Source of the DNA: Caenorhabditis elegans
Taxonomy: Eukaryota; Nematoda; Chromadorea; Rhabditida; Rhabditidae
Length of the DNA stretch: 64,000 bases
Assembly (NCBI RefSeq): GCF_000002985.6
Contig: NC_003280.10
Coordinates: forward strand, 8,986,501 to 9,050,500
Direction of reading: 5' to 3'
The notes under the pieces: generated by a model
What the model saw: only the letters and a program-made list of their open reading frames with translations
The model's database searches: none
Told to the model about the DNA's origin: nothing
Program-made: the position numbers and the translations under genes
In this document: positions 1 to 11,042 of the stretch, piece after piece
How positions within the stretch are numbered: the first letter of the stretch is position 1
Layout: each line of letters opens with the position of its first letter

Positions 1-1521
1 AATTCATTTTCCAAGTTTTCCTTGACAATATTCCATCCATGATCGAAAGCAAAAACAATGCAAGCACGAATCATATCCGGATGAGGAACTTCTCCCATTG
101 GATGCATGTAGGTGAGAAGTTGAACAAGAACTTCGCCAGGGATCAAGTCTCCACGAGCACATTCGCGATGAAATTCTGCAGTGTAACGAGCAATGTATTC
201 TCCATTTTGACCAATACAAAGCATTTCCTTTCCATGAGCGGCAAGTATCCCACTGTTGATGTAGAAGATGGTTCCACGGAATAGAATTGCAGACTTGGTA
301 GTGTCACCCTCCTAAATAAACTACTTTATATTAAACTTTGTTCAACATTGGATTACCTCCAATTCAATAAATTTCAAATTGTTCTCGGGCTTCTTCAAAG
401 TTGTCGCATCGGGCTTTGCATTTCTTGCCAGCAAGATAGCGGGGCACACAATTTTCGTGTAAACTTGACGACCACAGAAGTTCTCAGGTTCAAATCCTGA
501 TTGAATCATCTGGTTCCATGTTCCGTCCAAAGCTGCACGGAATGCAAGTTCACTGATAGCAGGCTCCAATCTATTCTCAATCGCTGCTTGAAAGCGTTGC
601 AAGAATGTCATCTGAAAATAGTTCATTAGAAAATTTCAAATAAAAGAACTTCAAACCGGTCTGTAATTGTAGTCAATGAGATGTTTCGACAACTGATAAA
701 TCAAATTGTCACACTTGTAACCAACGGCTCCAGCTGTCAAACGACGGAATGATGCGAAAATTGGACGGCGAGTAGGATATGCTTGGTAAAGAAGTTCGAG
801 GAATGCTTCCTTTTCAGAGCAAGTTGCTTTGATAGCTGGGCAATCCGTACGAGATGCGTACTCTTTTTCCGATTTTCCCAAATAATCCGACAATAGGGAG
901 AGGATGTTTGAATGAACACGAATACGAGATCCATCGTCGAATTCAATCACTTCATCACCTTCCTCAAAAGTTGGGAGATCCAGGTACATCTGAAATAGTT
1001 TATAATTTACAGATCAATAGATTATAATCTCAAAAAAAAAAACTCACCAAATTCAACACTCTCATTTCAAATTTCAAAAATTTGACGTCACTATTCTGAA
1101 TTTCCACGTTCAGAGGATATGAAAATGAATCAAATTTATAAACATCCTTATCAACAACATTCAAAATATTCGACTGACATCCAGTTTTGATTCTGAGTTG
1201 AACAAGAAGTTGCCATTCAGCAGGAGTTGTTGCTTGCACAGAAAGATATACACGACGAGTACCGTTTTCCATAACTTGCTTGACTCGAAACTGAAGTTTT
1301 TCGAAGATGAATGAGTCCTCTTCCTCTCCATTTGGTAGATTCTGATCATCAACGGCAATGAACACAATTGGATTCGGATTCTCCACTGTTTCCTCCACCT
1401 CTTCTTTTCCTCCAGCTTCTTCCCTCAACGCCTTCTGACTCTCCTTCAAAATTTCCAAATCCATTTCGTGAAAACTGATTGCAGTTTCAGCAGACAGAAC
1501 TGACAGCTCCGATAGCGACAT
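1..1521 (-). CDS. BTB/POZ-like domain protein, 3' end cut off by window edge
   Basis: Four exons are visible: 1048-1521, 657-989, 357-611 and 1-311, all in phase 0, giving about 457 residues before the window ends. The start at 1521 opens MSLSELSVLS. Residues 1-158 hold a Glu-rich stretch and then a beta-rich segment that could be a diverged MATH-like fold (inference). Residues 159-269 look like a BTB domain: FDDGSRIRVHSNILSLLSDY, then YPTRRPIF and a CDNL/QLSKHLI helix. The last exon (ILFRGTIFYINSGILAAHGK, then LVQLLTYMHP) looks like a second, weaker BTB-like unit. BTB domains usually mediate dimerisation or bind cullin-3, so a substrate adaptor role is possible but not shown. ATG codons open exons 2 and 3, but good splice sites and phase join them into one gene. 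Confidence 0.7.
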
Positions 1522-2006
1522 TGTTTTGATTTCGCTTCTACGTCTTGTAAATTTTGTGAAATAAATTTATTTTGTAGTTTTCTGGTTATTCGGTTGTTTT
1601 GTTGTGACGTGGTATTTGAAAAATGGAAGGCCACGGATGTCATTTTTTGAAAATTAATTTTGAAAAGAAACGCCAATTATTTTTTCATTTAGCCATTTTC
1701 AACTTCAACTGCGTCTCAACAAATGTCATTACACATTACCATACTTGCAAATCGGGAAATGAAGCTTTTGCAATGAGGGCGAGGACAGATGCGGGCTAGA
1801 TGCACTCTTGTTTAAGCCTCGCCGTTATCCTCAGCTTCCAAAAATATTTTAACTAGTTAAAGGAAACACTTTATTTTGTTCAAAAATGTCAACATGTCAA
1901 ATGTAGGAGAGCAAGAGAAAAGAGTGAGAAAGAAGGGGTTTTTGTGATGTCTCGTTAAAAAATAAATAAGAGCTATAAACCGTTAAAATTCGTTTTTGTT
2001 CAAAGC
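1522..2006. other. Intergenic, promoter of BTB gene and 3' side of MARVEL-like gene
   Basis: This holds the upstream region of the gene starting at 1521 and the 3' flank of the gene ending at 2007. A GC-richer patch lies near 1770-1835 in otherwise AT-rich sequence. I see no further gene. Confidence 0.5.
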
Positions 2007-3038
2007 TTATGCAGGGTTGGCTCCGGCTGGATAGACTGTTGGTGGTGGTCCAGCAGTTGCTTGGTTTGAAGTGTGTGAAGAAGAAGTTCTTGAAGCAGAC
2101 ATTGAAGTCCAAGCCATGAGTGCTTGAAGACCATATGCTAGTACAAGAAGTACCGATACAATCTGAAAATATAATAATACTGATTCTTAAGTTTTAGTAT
2201 CTTAAAAAACAAACAGTTGCCAAAAGGAACCAAAAATTGAAATGATAGAAGATATTGCAAAAATAGTAAATAGTGTTGAGAGCACTGCATACACAGAATG
2301 CTCCACTGTATGCGAGTTCCTGAAATAAATTATTTTAAAACTTTTTGCCTGCATTTTTATAACATTTTTCACATCAATGAAACATTTGATAGTAGAATCA
2401 GTATTATAGAAAAATTACGGTAGACAAGAAATCAGACAGGCAGGAATGAACTCGTCCTGATTATCATGTTAAAATAGTTGCAAATATTTTAAGAGACATT
2501 ACTAATAGCCTAAATATATTCGAACCTATACATATTCTTAGCTGATGTGAATAGATATTGCCTATGGAGAGCGAGAGTTCAGCTTTTAGCAACATTTTGC
2601 AACATTTAGCAACATTTTGAGCACATTCTGAAGTCAAATCAAATAGTAGTACAAATCGATTTAATCAGCTTATTCTTTAATTTCCCGACTATCAATATAA
2701 ACAATCGGCGACAACTCATTAAACACCTCTCAAATAAGTTGTAAAATTTCTGCCAAAAACGAGTGAAAATTTTACCAAGAAGTTACTGCATTCGCTATTG
2801 ATTTAAAATTCTCACTCACAATAATCACAAACTGTCCCGATCTTGTAAAAGTTAAATCTAAGAAAACAACTGCAACAACTGCGATAGCCGCGAGAAATTC
2901 CAGAATCGATGTGAGGCAAATGAACCAAAACCATCCACGGACTCCTGGTGAAGCCATAAAGATAATTTGAAGAAGTGTGAGAAGCAGGAGTGCTGGTTTC
3001 AGCACTCCAGGCATTTCCATCATATCTTTGTAAGCCAT
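2007..3038 (-). CDS. Four-span MARVEL-like membrane protein, 159 aa
   Basis: Exons are 2820-3038, 2215-2319 and 2007-2162, all phase 0, giving 159 residues. The start MAYKDMMEMPG lies just after a TTTTTCAG acceptor, a likely trans-splice site. Four hydrophobic segments are visible: LKPALLLLTLLQIIFMA, GWFWFICLTSILEFLAAIAVV, a Phe/Tyr/Cys-rich third segment (NTIYYFCNIFYHFNFWFLLA) and IVSVLLVLAYGLQALMAW. A short Ser/Thr/Pro-rich cytoplasmic tail follows. Size and topology match the MARVEL/CMTM type of vesicle-trafficking membrane protein; family membership is inferred from topology and a weak motif feel, not from an alignment. No signal peptide separate from the first span is seen. Confidence 0.7.
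2584..2622. repeat. Short tandem repeat in an intron
   Basis: About three and a half copies of a 10-11 base unit of the form AGCAACATTTT lie in intron 1 of the MARVEL-like gene. The copies are imperfect. No function is seen. Confidence 0.6.
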
Positions 3039-6000
3039 TGTTTTCTGAAAAATCATAAAAGAGTTACTGAAAAAAAACAAGTAAAATATCAAAAGTTTCA
3101 AAAATCAATAGGGAACCAATGGAAATGAGGTAAAATCGAGTAAACAGAAACAAGAAACAGGTTTCAGAGTCAGCCGGTCACCGAAACATTCTGAGTCAGC
3201 ATAAACTACCTTTTCAGCAAACACTCTTCTCTCTCATGATTTTGTGATAAAGTATTGTGTTCTAGAAAGACTCCTTTTATCGATTGGGAAAAAAGGACGA
3301 AAAAAGGAAAATGTATGTGAAGAACAATAAAGGAAGAAAAATAAAGAAATAATAAAAGTTGGGAAATTTTGAAAGAAAAGGAAAATGAGGAAAAGGAACA
3401 GAACATACAAATTCAAGGCGTTTGTTTTGTAAGCTTAATTCTATTTCAAAAAAACTTTAAGAAAAAGTGTACGATTAATTTTGGACGGCCAGTTTTAAGA
3501 GTCTACTTATAAAATTCAACATTTAGAAAACAAAAGAATATTGTGAATTATTATTATGAATGAACGTTATGCTTCGAATTTTTCTGTGAGTTAAAAAATG
3601 TTTATCAAAATTGGGGGGAGCAAAAATATTAGAGCCAAGACCAATTTTCGAAAAAGTTGTTAGTGCTCTACTTATGGAGAGCCTCCGATAAATTTCCAAT
3701 TTCTCTATAAATTTCCATGATTTTACCAATATTGAGTATTTCTGAGTATTCAAAATTTTAAATTTCTGGTGACCAAATTTGAATATTGTACTCCTAGAAA
3801 ACACAAACAATTGCTACTAGTTAAAAAAACAGCACAGATCACAGTGAAACACTAACTATTGTTTCCAACCACGACTTGATTAGGTAACTTTGATTTCAAT
3901 TTATTTAGACATTTACAAACAAACAACTACGTCATTGCATGTATTTTCTTATGAAACACTTGATAAACTCGTGAAACTGTCTAAAATGTAGGAAGAAAGT
4001 CAAGTGACATTCACTATCAATATAACCTTCAAATTGTGAAATATTAAAAGTTAGAGAGCTCCGTGTGCAGGAATGGATTGTGCCACATCATTTATCCGCA
4101 CAATGCAAACAAATAATTGAGTCATTTCCATTCAAACATGGATCACCACCATCAAACACACATTCATCGAAACGTGGAATATGTGTTTCATTTATTTATG
4201 CACGATTGGTTCGAAATATGTGCAACTAAAACTTCATTGTAAAAAATAACTTTCTTTTACATGAAAACGTAGCTAATTGTAAGATTATTTTATCATTGGA
4301 CAAAAATTATTTGACTTTTTTTAATCTGGAAAAAAGTGGCTAACATCTAGGTTTCACATATCAAAACTGTGTATGTCGTCCAAAAAAGTATCCTACGAGT
4401 TTTATATTTTAAAGATGCTTCAATCGTTCGGATCAGAACATTGTTTAGGTTTTAGCCTACAGTAATCATAAAATTTGAAAAAAGTACCATATTTAAACAA
4501 CTTGGCAGGTTGCCAAAACTTTGAAAAACATTTTGAAAATCAAAATATTTTGTAAGAGTTTATATAAATCATTACTGAAAATACTTTAACTTTAAGATCT
4601 AACTTCATTTTTTCCAAAAGTCTGTCCCGTTTAAAACACTAATTTAAATAAAGTTATCCCCATCAGGGATATGCGCAAATTATACAAATTAACCTATTGC
4701 GGCATGTTGATCCAACATTTTTAAAAATTAAAACGTAGTGTCAAGATGTAGAAAAATATATTATTAATCTGCAACATATATTTGTTCTAGGTTAAAACTG
4801 CGTAGGTATGTATGCTCGAAAATACATGAAAGTTGCCAATTGTATTTTTGGTAATTGCCCAACTTTGATTCAATTTTTGTTTTCAAATAAATATATTTTT
4901 GTATTTTACTAAATAAAACTGAAAACAATCGGAAAGTTGCTAAATGGTTTATTAGTTTTTTGTGATTTCCAAACAAGCTATTAGAAAGTTTAATCAAACT
5001 TTCTTTTGTTTGATGAAATTGAAGACCTTATAAAACTTTTCTGAAGGTTGAAATATTTTTGAAAGCATTTTTAAATAGAGTTATACATATAACAGAAAAG
5101 CTAATACCCAAGGTAATTCAAATATTAATCGATTCGTGGAAAAGTGTGAAAAGTGAACTTGGAATAGTCGGGGGAAAATCAAAATCAAATAGAAATAGTT
5201 AAACATAGAGAGACCCGATAGATAGAAATAGAGAAAAGAGTTGAAGTATTTTGAAAAACTTTGATAACGGGGAAGAATCGACTGATCACGCACAACCATC
5301 ATCAGCCAACAGCAGCACCGCCCCTCCCCGCATTTTATGGCAACAAGAGCAAATAGTTTATCATTCTTGTCACCATCTAGTATAGAAAAAGTACAACATT
5401 TTTGTGGTGAACTGAAAAATGTGACGGATTCCAATTGACTCATCCAGATGTGAATTCAGAGAATAATTGAACATGTATTGTAAGAATATGAAAGAGGAAA
5501 AACACATTATTTCGGAATGTGCTATTCCAAAAAAGATCCTGCAAAATTTTTTTTCAAACAAAGAATCAATTTGCCTGATTACAAGAATATACCAATTTCA
5601 CAGAACGATTGGATGATTTCGGAGATTGTCGACGACAAAAATGGAGAGGGAGATTATTAGGAGCTAGATATCGATAGGTATCCGAAAAAAAGTTTTATTC
5701 TAACATTTTTACTCCTCCTCACTTCTGAAAAAATATTGTTCGACTTAAAAATTTGAAATTCCCAGTACCCTTCCTGGGCGCGTTCTGCAGACATAGCTAT
5801 TACCGTATTTTCTTAATTAGTCTTTCACACTCTAAGGCCACTTGAACATTAGTATGCAGGTTCTAATAGTCTTTCGCTGAAGTTTTGACAGACCAGCGAT
5901 ACCTTTTGGAAATTTCAGTAAATTCGTCATTTTTCGGGCAGATTAATCTTAAAAAACGTCCAAATAACCGATGAAGTATTGGAAAAGTATGTTTTTTTTA

Positions 6001-6672
6001 GAGCTTTTCTTGGAAATAAATCAATAAGCAGTATTGGTGTCTTTTATATATGTGTCTTTTATATACCCATTCTATAAGCTTAAAGGAGGGCACATTTACG
6101 CGGAATGGTCTCGGCACGCGCTCCAAACTAAGTTAAAAACGTTTGGCATGTGCGTCTTTAAAACTACTGTAGAGGTTTTGCAAGCGAATTTTTATCGATT
6201 TCCTTGTTTTCTTCCTATTAATCGTTTCTTTCAGTTTCTTTTCCAATTTTCTAGAAATTATGTGTTCAATTTGTGTTTATTAGTAATAATGAATGTTATA
6301 GACAAGAAAATAAGCATGTTCACTAGGAAAAACTCTCTTTGATTATTAGTTTTCTGTATTTTATTTGTACCGCTGTTTTTTTTCTTCTTTCAATAATTTT
6401 CAATTTTTCTACCCAATTAACAATTGTAGGCTTCCAAATTCCACTTTCCGAAATTTTTTTTATGGGTTACGGTGTACAAATCTGCAAACAGCGCCACATA
6501 AAAATGCACGGATATTTTTGCCCGTTTGCAAAAAAAAAATTTTTGCCTTAATTTTATTATAATTTTATCAAATTCATGTATAAAACTATAGTTTCAATTC
6601 CTGGAATTAAACAAAACTTCTATTTTTATTTTTCGTGTCCTTTACTCGAGCGTAATATCAATTTTCAGGTGG
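3039..6672. other. Gene-free divergent upstream region
   Basis: This lies between the 5' ends of the MARVEL-like gene (minus) and ooc-5 (plus), so it should contain both promoters. It is mostly AT-rich with short chance open frames. A GC-richer patch at about 5265-5345 contains CATCATCAGCC and CAGCAGCACC; it stands out from its surroundings and may be a regulatory element. The stretch 6109-6190 is a degenerate interspersed repeat (listed separately). No coding exon with believable splice sites was found. Confidence 0.5.
6109..6190. repeat. Degenerate interspersed repeat fragment
   Basis: The segment with GCATGTGCGTCTTTAAAACT followed by ACTGTAG resembles the block ATGCGCCTTGAAAGAGTACT at 52869 inside the foldback element at 52.8-53.2 kb. 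Both fit a common C. elegans dispersed family whose core is GCGCCTTTAAAGAGTACTGTA (from memory of the genome). This copy is eroded. Confidence 0.5.
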
Positions 6673-7885
6673 ATGAAACTTGATTATGTTCTTCTCCTTC
6701 TTTTCCATTTGTGCTTTGTCAACACGGAATTGATAAGCGTGATTACCGGTAAGATTAAAGATTCCGGTGAGAAGAAGTCGAATTTTTAATTATATTCGGT
6801 TTTTTCAGGCACGACTATCGCGATATCGGCCGGAGCGTTTTGGGGTCTTAAGGATCGTTTAAAGTGTTACTTATATGAATGCTGTCATGAACCTGACGTA
6901 AATTTCAATTATCACAGTAAGATATTTTCCACCTTTTCACTGAATTCAATTATTCTTAATTTAAGCACTGGACGCGGATATTGCAAATCTACTGTTTGGC
7001 CAACATTTGGTAAAGGACGTCGTTGTAAATTCCATAAAATCTCATTGGTACAATGAAAATCCCCGAAAACCACTGGTTCTTTCGTTTCACGGTTACACAG
7101 GCTCAGGAAAGAACTATGTCGCTGAAATTATAGCAAACAATACGTTCAGGTTCGGAATTTGTTAAATTTTTAGTTGAAAAACAATAATTTCTAATTCCAG
7201 GCTTGGACTCCGCAGTACTTTTGTCCAGCATATCGTGGCGACCAATGATTTTCCAGACAAAAATAAACTGGAAGAGTATCAAGTTGAATTAAGAAATCGG
7301 ATTCTAACAACTGTACAAAAATGTCAACGATCAATATTCATTTTCGATGAGGCTGATAAACTACCAGAGCAGTTGCTAGGCGCAATTAAACCGTTCCTCG
7401 ACTATTATTCGACAATTTCTGGCGTGGATTTTCGAAGAAGCATCTTCATTCTACTAAGCAATAAAGGTGGAGGAGAAATAGCAAGAATAACAAAAGAACA
7501 GTACGAAAGTGGCTATCCACGTGAACAACTCCGCTTGGAAGCTTTCGAACGAGAACTTATGAACTTCTCATACAACGAGAAAGGTGGCTTACAGATGAGC
7601 GAGCTCATCTCAAATCATCTTATCGATCATTTCGTTCCATTTCTACCGTTACAACGAGAACATGTCAGAAGTTGCGTTGGTGCTTATCTTCGAAAACGAG
7701 GAAGAGGAGATCTGGTGTCCAACGTGGATTTTGTCGAACGAGTTCTTAATTCTCTACAATACTTCCCTGAATCTTCCAAAGCATTTTCTTCATCCGGGTG
7801 TAAACGAGTCGACGCTAAAACGGATCTAGAAATGGCCAAGATACGGCCACTTCTCTCAAGTGTTCATTTCGACGATGAACTATAA
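6673..7885 (+). CDS. ooc-5: Torsin-family AAA+ ATPase OOC-5, 350 aa
   Basis: Exons are 6673-6748, 6809-6916, 6966-7149 and 7201-7885; phases agree and give 350 residues. Torsins are AAA+ ATPases of the ER lumen and nuclear envelope. Worm OOC-5 is known for embryonic spindle orientation, PAR polarity and nuclear pore integrity. The start MKLDYVLLLLFHLCFVNTE is a good signal peptide and sits 5 bases after a TTTTCAG acceptor, a likely trans-splice site. A hydrophobic segment follows it. The Walker A motif is GYTGSGKN, with the Asn typical of torsins. Walker B is IFIFDEADKL, sensor 1 is in FILLSN, and the torsin Gly-Cys-Lys sensor 2 motif is GCKRV near the C-terminus. It is the first gene of a probable operon. 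Confidence 0.95.
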
Positions 7886-8135
7886 CAATTTTTCTTGTTC
7901 ATATCAGTATTAGTTACCACTATATCTTACTTAATTTCTAAATTATTACGGGAAGCTGTACATGTAAGCTATTGCATTCCTCGATGATTACCTCATTTGC
8001 CAATTTTTCAAACAGTATAAATATTCTTATTAATTTTTAACTTGATTATTCGCTATGCTTGGGTTCAATATCCAGTTTATATATATTTATGTATATTTTT
8101 GATGCCTTGTTGAAAATGCTCGTACTTTGTTTCAG

Positions 8136-9593
8136 ATGGCTCCAAAAAAGTCCAAGAAGTCAAAGAAAGAAGAGTCGATGATTGATTTTGTCGAAGAAGA
8201 AGTTACTGGTGACGTCGATGAAGATGGTTTTGAACAAGCCGAAGACATGCCAGATGAGGTGGATTCAGATGAAGATGAGCCACCGAAAAAGAAGAAGAAA
8301 GTTGTGAAGAAAGAAATCAAACAAGAACTAGAATTGACCGATGAGAAGCTTCAAGAGTTACTGGAAAAGTATGAAGCGTCTAAGGCTACAGCCACAAAAA
8401 CAAAAGACGACTTCAAACATCTGCCAAAAAGTCAACGTGGAAAAGCATTGAAAAGAGCATTGAGAAAGGACAAAAGAGCCAGACAGGGAGAAAGAGCTCA
8501 GATTCGAGATGAACTGGGAGAAAGTGCTCCACAAAAAGAAGTTCCAAAAACTATTGAAAGTATGCGGGAGTATGATGCGACGATGGTAAATGAAGAAGAT
8601 GACGAAGTTGAGCACGACGAGGCCAACGACGAGTTTGCACCATATTTCAACAGAGAAACATCTCCAAAAGTAATGATCACAATGACTCCAAAAGCTAAAA
8701 TCGTAAGTTTCACTTCTAAAATATTCAAAGCATTGATTTACCATATTTTCAGACAACCTTCAAATTCTGTTTCGAACTTCAAAAATGTATTCCAAACTCT
8801 GAAATATTCACAAGAAAGAACGTATTGCTCAAGACAATCATCGAACAGGCTAAAGAAAGAGAGTTCACTGATTTGCTTGTTGTACACGAAGATAGAAAGA
8901 AGCCAAATGGAATTATTTTCTGTCATTTGCCTGAAGGACCTACTGCGTATTTCAAAATCAATAGTCTAACATTCACACAGGATTTGAAGGTTTGTTATTT
9001 TGATAACTTCTTTATGTATTGCTTAAAATCATTAAAACTATTTTATGTAACTTACCTTGAAAAATCAGAAAAATTCAAATAAAGAATAAAATTCAAATTT
9101 CAGAAATTCGGTGAGTCGACATCTCATTTCCCGGAAGTGATTCTCAACAATTTCAACACACGTCTTGGACACAAGTGCGTTTAATATCGTACATCACTCA
9201 ATTTATCAGATATTTTCAGCATCGCTCGAATGCTTGCTTGTCTCTTTCCACACGATCCAAAATTCACTGGACGCAGAGTTGTAACATTCCACAATCAGAG
9301 AGATTACATCTTTTTCAGACATCATAGGTAGGTGAATCATGTTTATTTCAATCGAATATCTAAAAATTTCAGATACGAATTCAAAAAGGAAGGTTCAAAA
9401 GCAGCGCTTCTGGAGTTGGGTCCTCGATTCACATTAAGACTTAAGTGGCTACAGAAGGGTACTTTCGACGCAAAGTGGGGAGAATTCGAATGGGTCCTCA
9501 AGGTATGGATTTATTTAAAATTAATTGAATGAAAATTATTAAAAATTTCAGAGACACGAAATGGAAACCAGTCGTCGTCGTTTCTTCCTCTGA
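8136..9593 (+). CDS. RPF1-like Brix-domain ribosome biogenesis factor, 384 aa
   Basis: Exons are 8136-8702, 8753-8989, 9104-9174, 9220-9327, 9373-9502 and 9552-9593, giving 384 residues. The ATG at 8136 follows a TTTCAG acceptor directly, which fixes the start and fits SL2 trans-splicing 250 bases after the ooc-5 stop. The N-terminal 190 residues are charged: Lys-rich ends, acidic runs and basic clusters KKKKK and [12 protein letters not shown], which suit nucleolar targeting. Residues about 185-370 match the Brix fold of RPF1, with a TTFKFCFEL start, [54 protein letters not shown] and the ending [20 protein letters not shown]1 acts in 60S subunit (27S pre-rRNA) maturation. C-terminus ends in RRRFFL. 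Confidence 0.92.
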
Positions 9594-9872
9594 TTACTAT
9601 TATTCGTTTTTCAAAGGTTGCAAAAAAATTCGAAGCCCCAATTTTATCCTTACTAAGGTTTTTGAAGTTTTGAACAAATATCTCAATCTCTCCCATGCAA
9701 CCCTATCATCTTTGTTACTGCTTTTATTTTGTTGTTTTGTTGATGTTATTGAATAATATAATTTGATGCAATTTTTTTAAACTGTTACCTCTAAGGTTTC
9801 TGACCGATAATTATCTATTCTGATGATATTTTATTATTATATATATTCGCAGAATTTATTCAGGTTCTGACC

Positions 9873-10399
9873 ATGTTGGGGAACAAATTCGTTGCTCAGT
9901 TGGCTCTGCAGCACCTCCGCAATCGAGGACTCGTCAATTCCCCATCTCGTCTGACTTTTGTTCGGTAAATTTTCTTTCCGAATAGTATAGATTTATTTTT
10001 TATTCTAGAAATCGATTTGCTTGGGGATCTGATGCTGTTGGTCCAAATGTTCCAGTTGGAGGAAAGATGGGAGCTTCGGAGAATCCAGAATTGCACACCT
10101 ATGATGGAGACTACCGCGGTACCATCTCGAAGGGGGATAAGCCAATTCCAGATTACTTCTACCGTACTCCAACAACTGGTCGAACCTACATCGATCGTTG
10201 TGTAACCTATTTCATCTCAGCTGTCATTTGGGCGTGGTTCTCGTACCACATGTACTATCATTCTGGCCATCTCTTGGGACATTGGTACATGCCATACTTG
10301 AGCGAGTTCACGGATGAAGAGCTCGGAATTCCAAAGGATTCTGCCGAAGATCCAGAATACTGGGGCAACCACAAGAAAGAATATGGAACTTATCGATAA
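9873..10399 (+). CDS. ndub-2: Complex I subunit NDUFB2 homologue, 160 aa
   Basis: Exons 9873-9964 and 10009-10399 give 160 residues. A TATTCAG acceptor at about 9862 lies ten bases upstream of the ATG and 270 bases after the previous stop, so the transcript is probably SL2 trans-spliced. The N-terminus (MLGNKFVAQLALQHLRNRGL) is basic and amphipathic, as expected for mitochondrial import. One membrane span lies at about residues 105-125 (YFISAVIWAWFSYHMYYH). The C-terminal HLLGHWYMPYLSEFTDEELG followed by IP closely matches the conserved GHFPYPDPSQWTDEELGIP-type end of the mammalian AGGG subunit of NADH:ubiquinone oxidoreductase. It would act in the membrane arm of complex I. It is longer than the mammalian protein at its N-terminal side. 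Confidence 0.88.
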
Positions 10400-10498
10400 A
10401 TAGTTGACAGAATGTTTTTAGTTCATTCATAGTCTCATTCTTCTTGAAACGACTTGACTTTTATTTTTAACCGTTTCCTGTATGCCTGATTGTAATTC

Positions 10499-10504
10499 AA
10501 TAAA
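10499..10504 (+). terminator. Poly(A) signal of the NDUFB2 gene
   Basis: A canonical AATAAA lies 100 bases after the stop codon at 10399 and before the end of the convergent gene, so it should end the operon transcript. Confidence 0.75.
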
Positions 10505-10540
10505 GTGGCTTCGAATACGAACATTTTAAAAATATAATTA

Positions 10541-10546
10541 TTTATT
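10541..10546 (-). terminator. Poly(A) signal of the 109-residue gene
   Basis: AATAAA is read on the minus strand, about 22 bases after the stop at 10568. With the plus-strand signal at 10499 this makes two converging 3' ends whose transcripts may overlap. Confidence 0.6.
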
Positions 10547-10567
10547 TCTAATCTATAACCAAATAAC

Positions 10568-11042
10568 CTAAACTATTCCAAGGTCCGGCACATTGTCTCG
10601 TGGACGATAAACTCGCTCTTCTTGGTAGGAAAGAACCTGAAAAAAGACGAATGAAAAACTATTTCGAGCGGAAATTTAGTCTTACAACTTGTTTTTTCGC
10701 TTGAAGAGTAGGATCTAGCCTTCCTTCTTGTTCTTGTATCTTCCACATAAACCGATTTACTGGATGTTTGTCGCCTTTCCACCACCTGAAATAAGTATTT
10801 CAGTTAAAAATGAATCAATTACAATGTTTTATTACCGGACTCCAACATTGTACATTACTATGTAGAGAAGCGTTGAAGCTACAATTGCAGGACCAGTTCT
10901 TTTCATAGGATATGACAGAATTTTGTGGAATCTGAAAGTTAATAATTTTAATTTTAACGCTGGTGAACAACACTTACTTTATTTTCCAATTGGCTTTCCC
11001 TGTCGGTTTTGAACTCATCACCACATTTTTGTCACCTTCCAT
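10568..11042 (-). CDS. Small single-span membrane protein, 109 aa, function unknown
   Basis: Exons 10978-11042, 10836-10931, 10686-10785 and 10568-10636 give 109 residues with matching phases. The protein has a short polar N-terminus with several Lys residues (MEGDKNVVMSSKPTGKANWK), one hydrophobic segment (GPAIVASTLLYIVMYNVG, about residues 34-51), then a charged tail with RWWKGDKHP, RLDPTLQAKKQ and RVYRPRDNVPD. Size, a single span and a charged helical tail resemble small mitochondrial inner-membrane or assembly proteins (COX16-like shape), but I see no decisive motif and do not assign it. It shares its promoter region with tdp-1 and converges on the NDUFB2 gene, which is weak context for a mitochondrial role. 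Confidence 0.8.

Larger units (their letters stand above)
6673..10399 (+). other. Probable three-gene operon ooc-5 / RPF1 / NDUFB2
   Basis: The three plus-strand genes follow head to tail. Gaps from stop to the next acceptor are about 250 and 270 bases, and each downstream gene begins at or within ten bases of a strong CAG acceptor with no obvious promoter region. This is the usual geometry of C. elegans SL2 operons. It is inferred from spacing, not from RNA data. Confidence 0.7.

Noticed and set aside
484-498. GGTTCAAATCC-like tRNA B box
   Set aside because: It lies inside a BTB gene exon and no A box or cloverleaf arms flank it.
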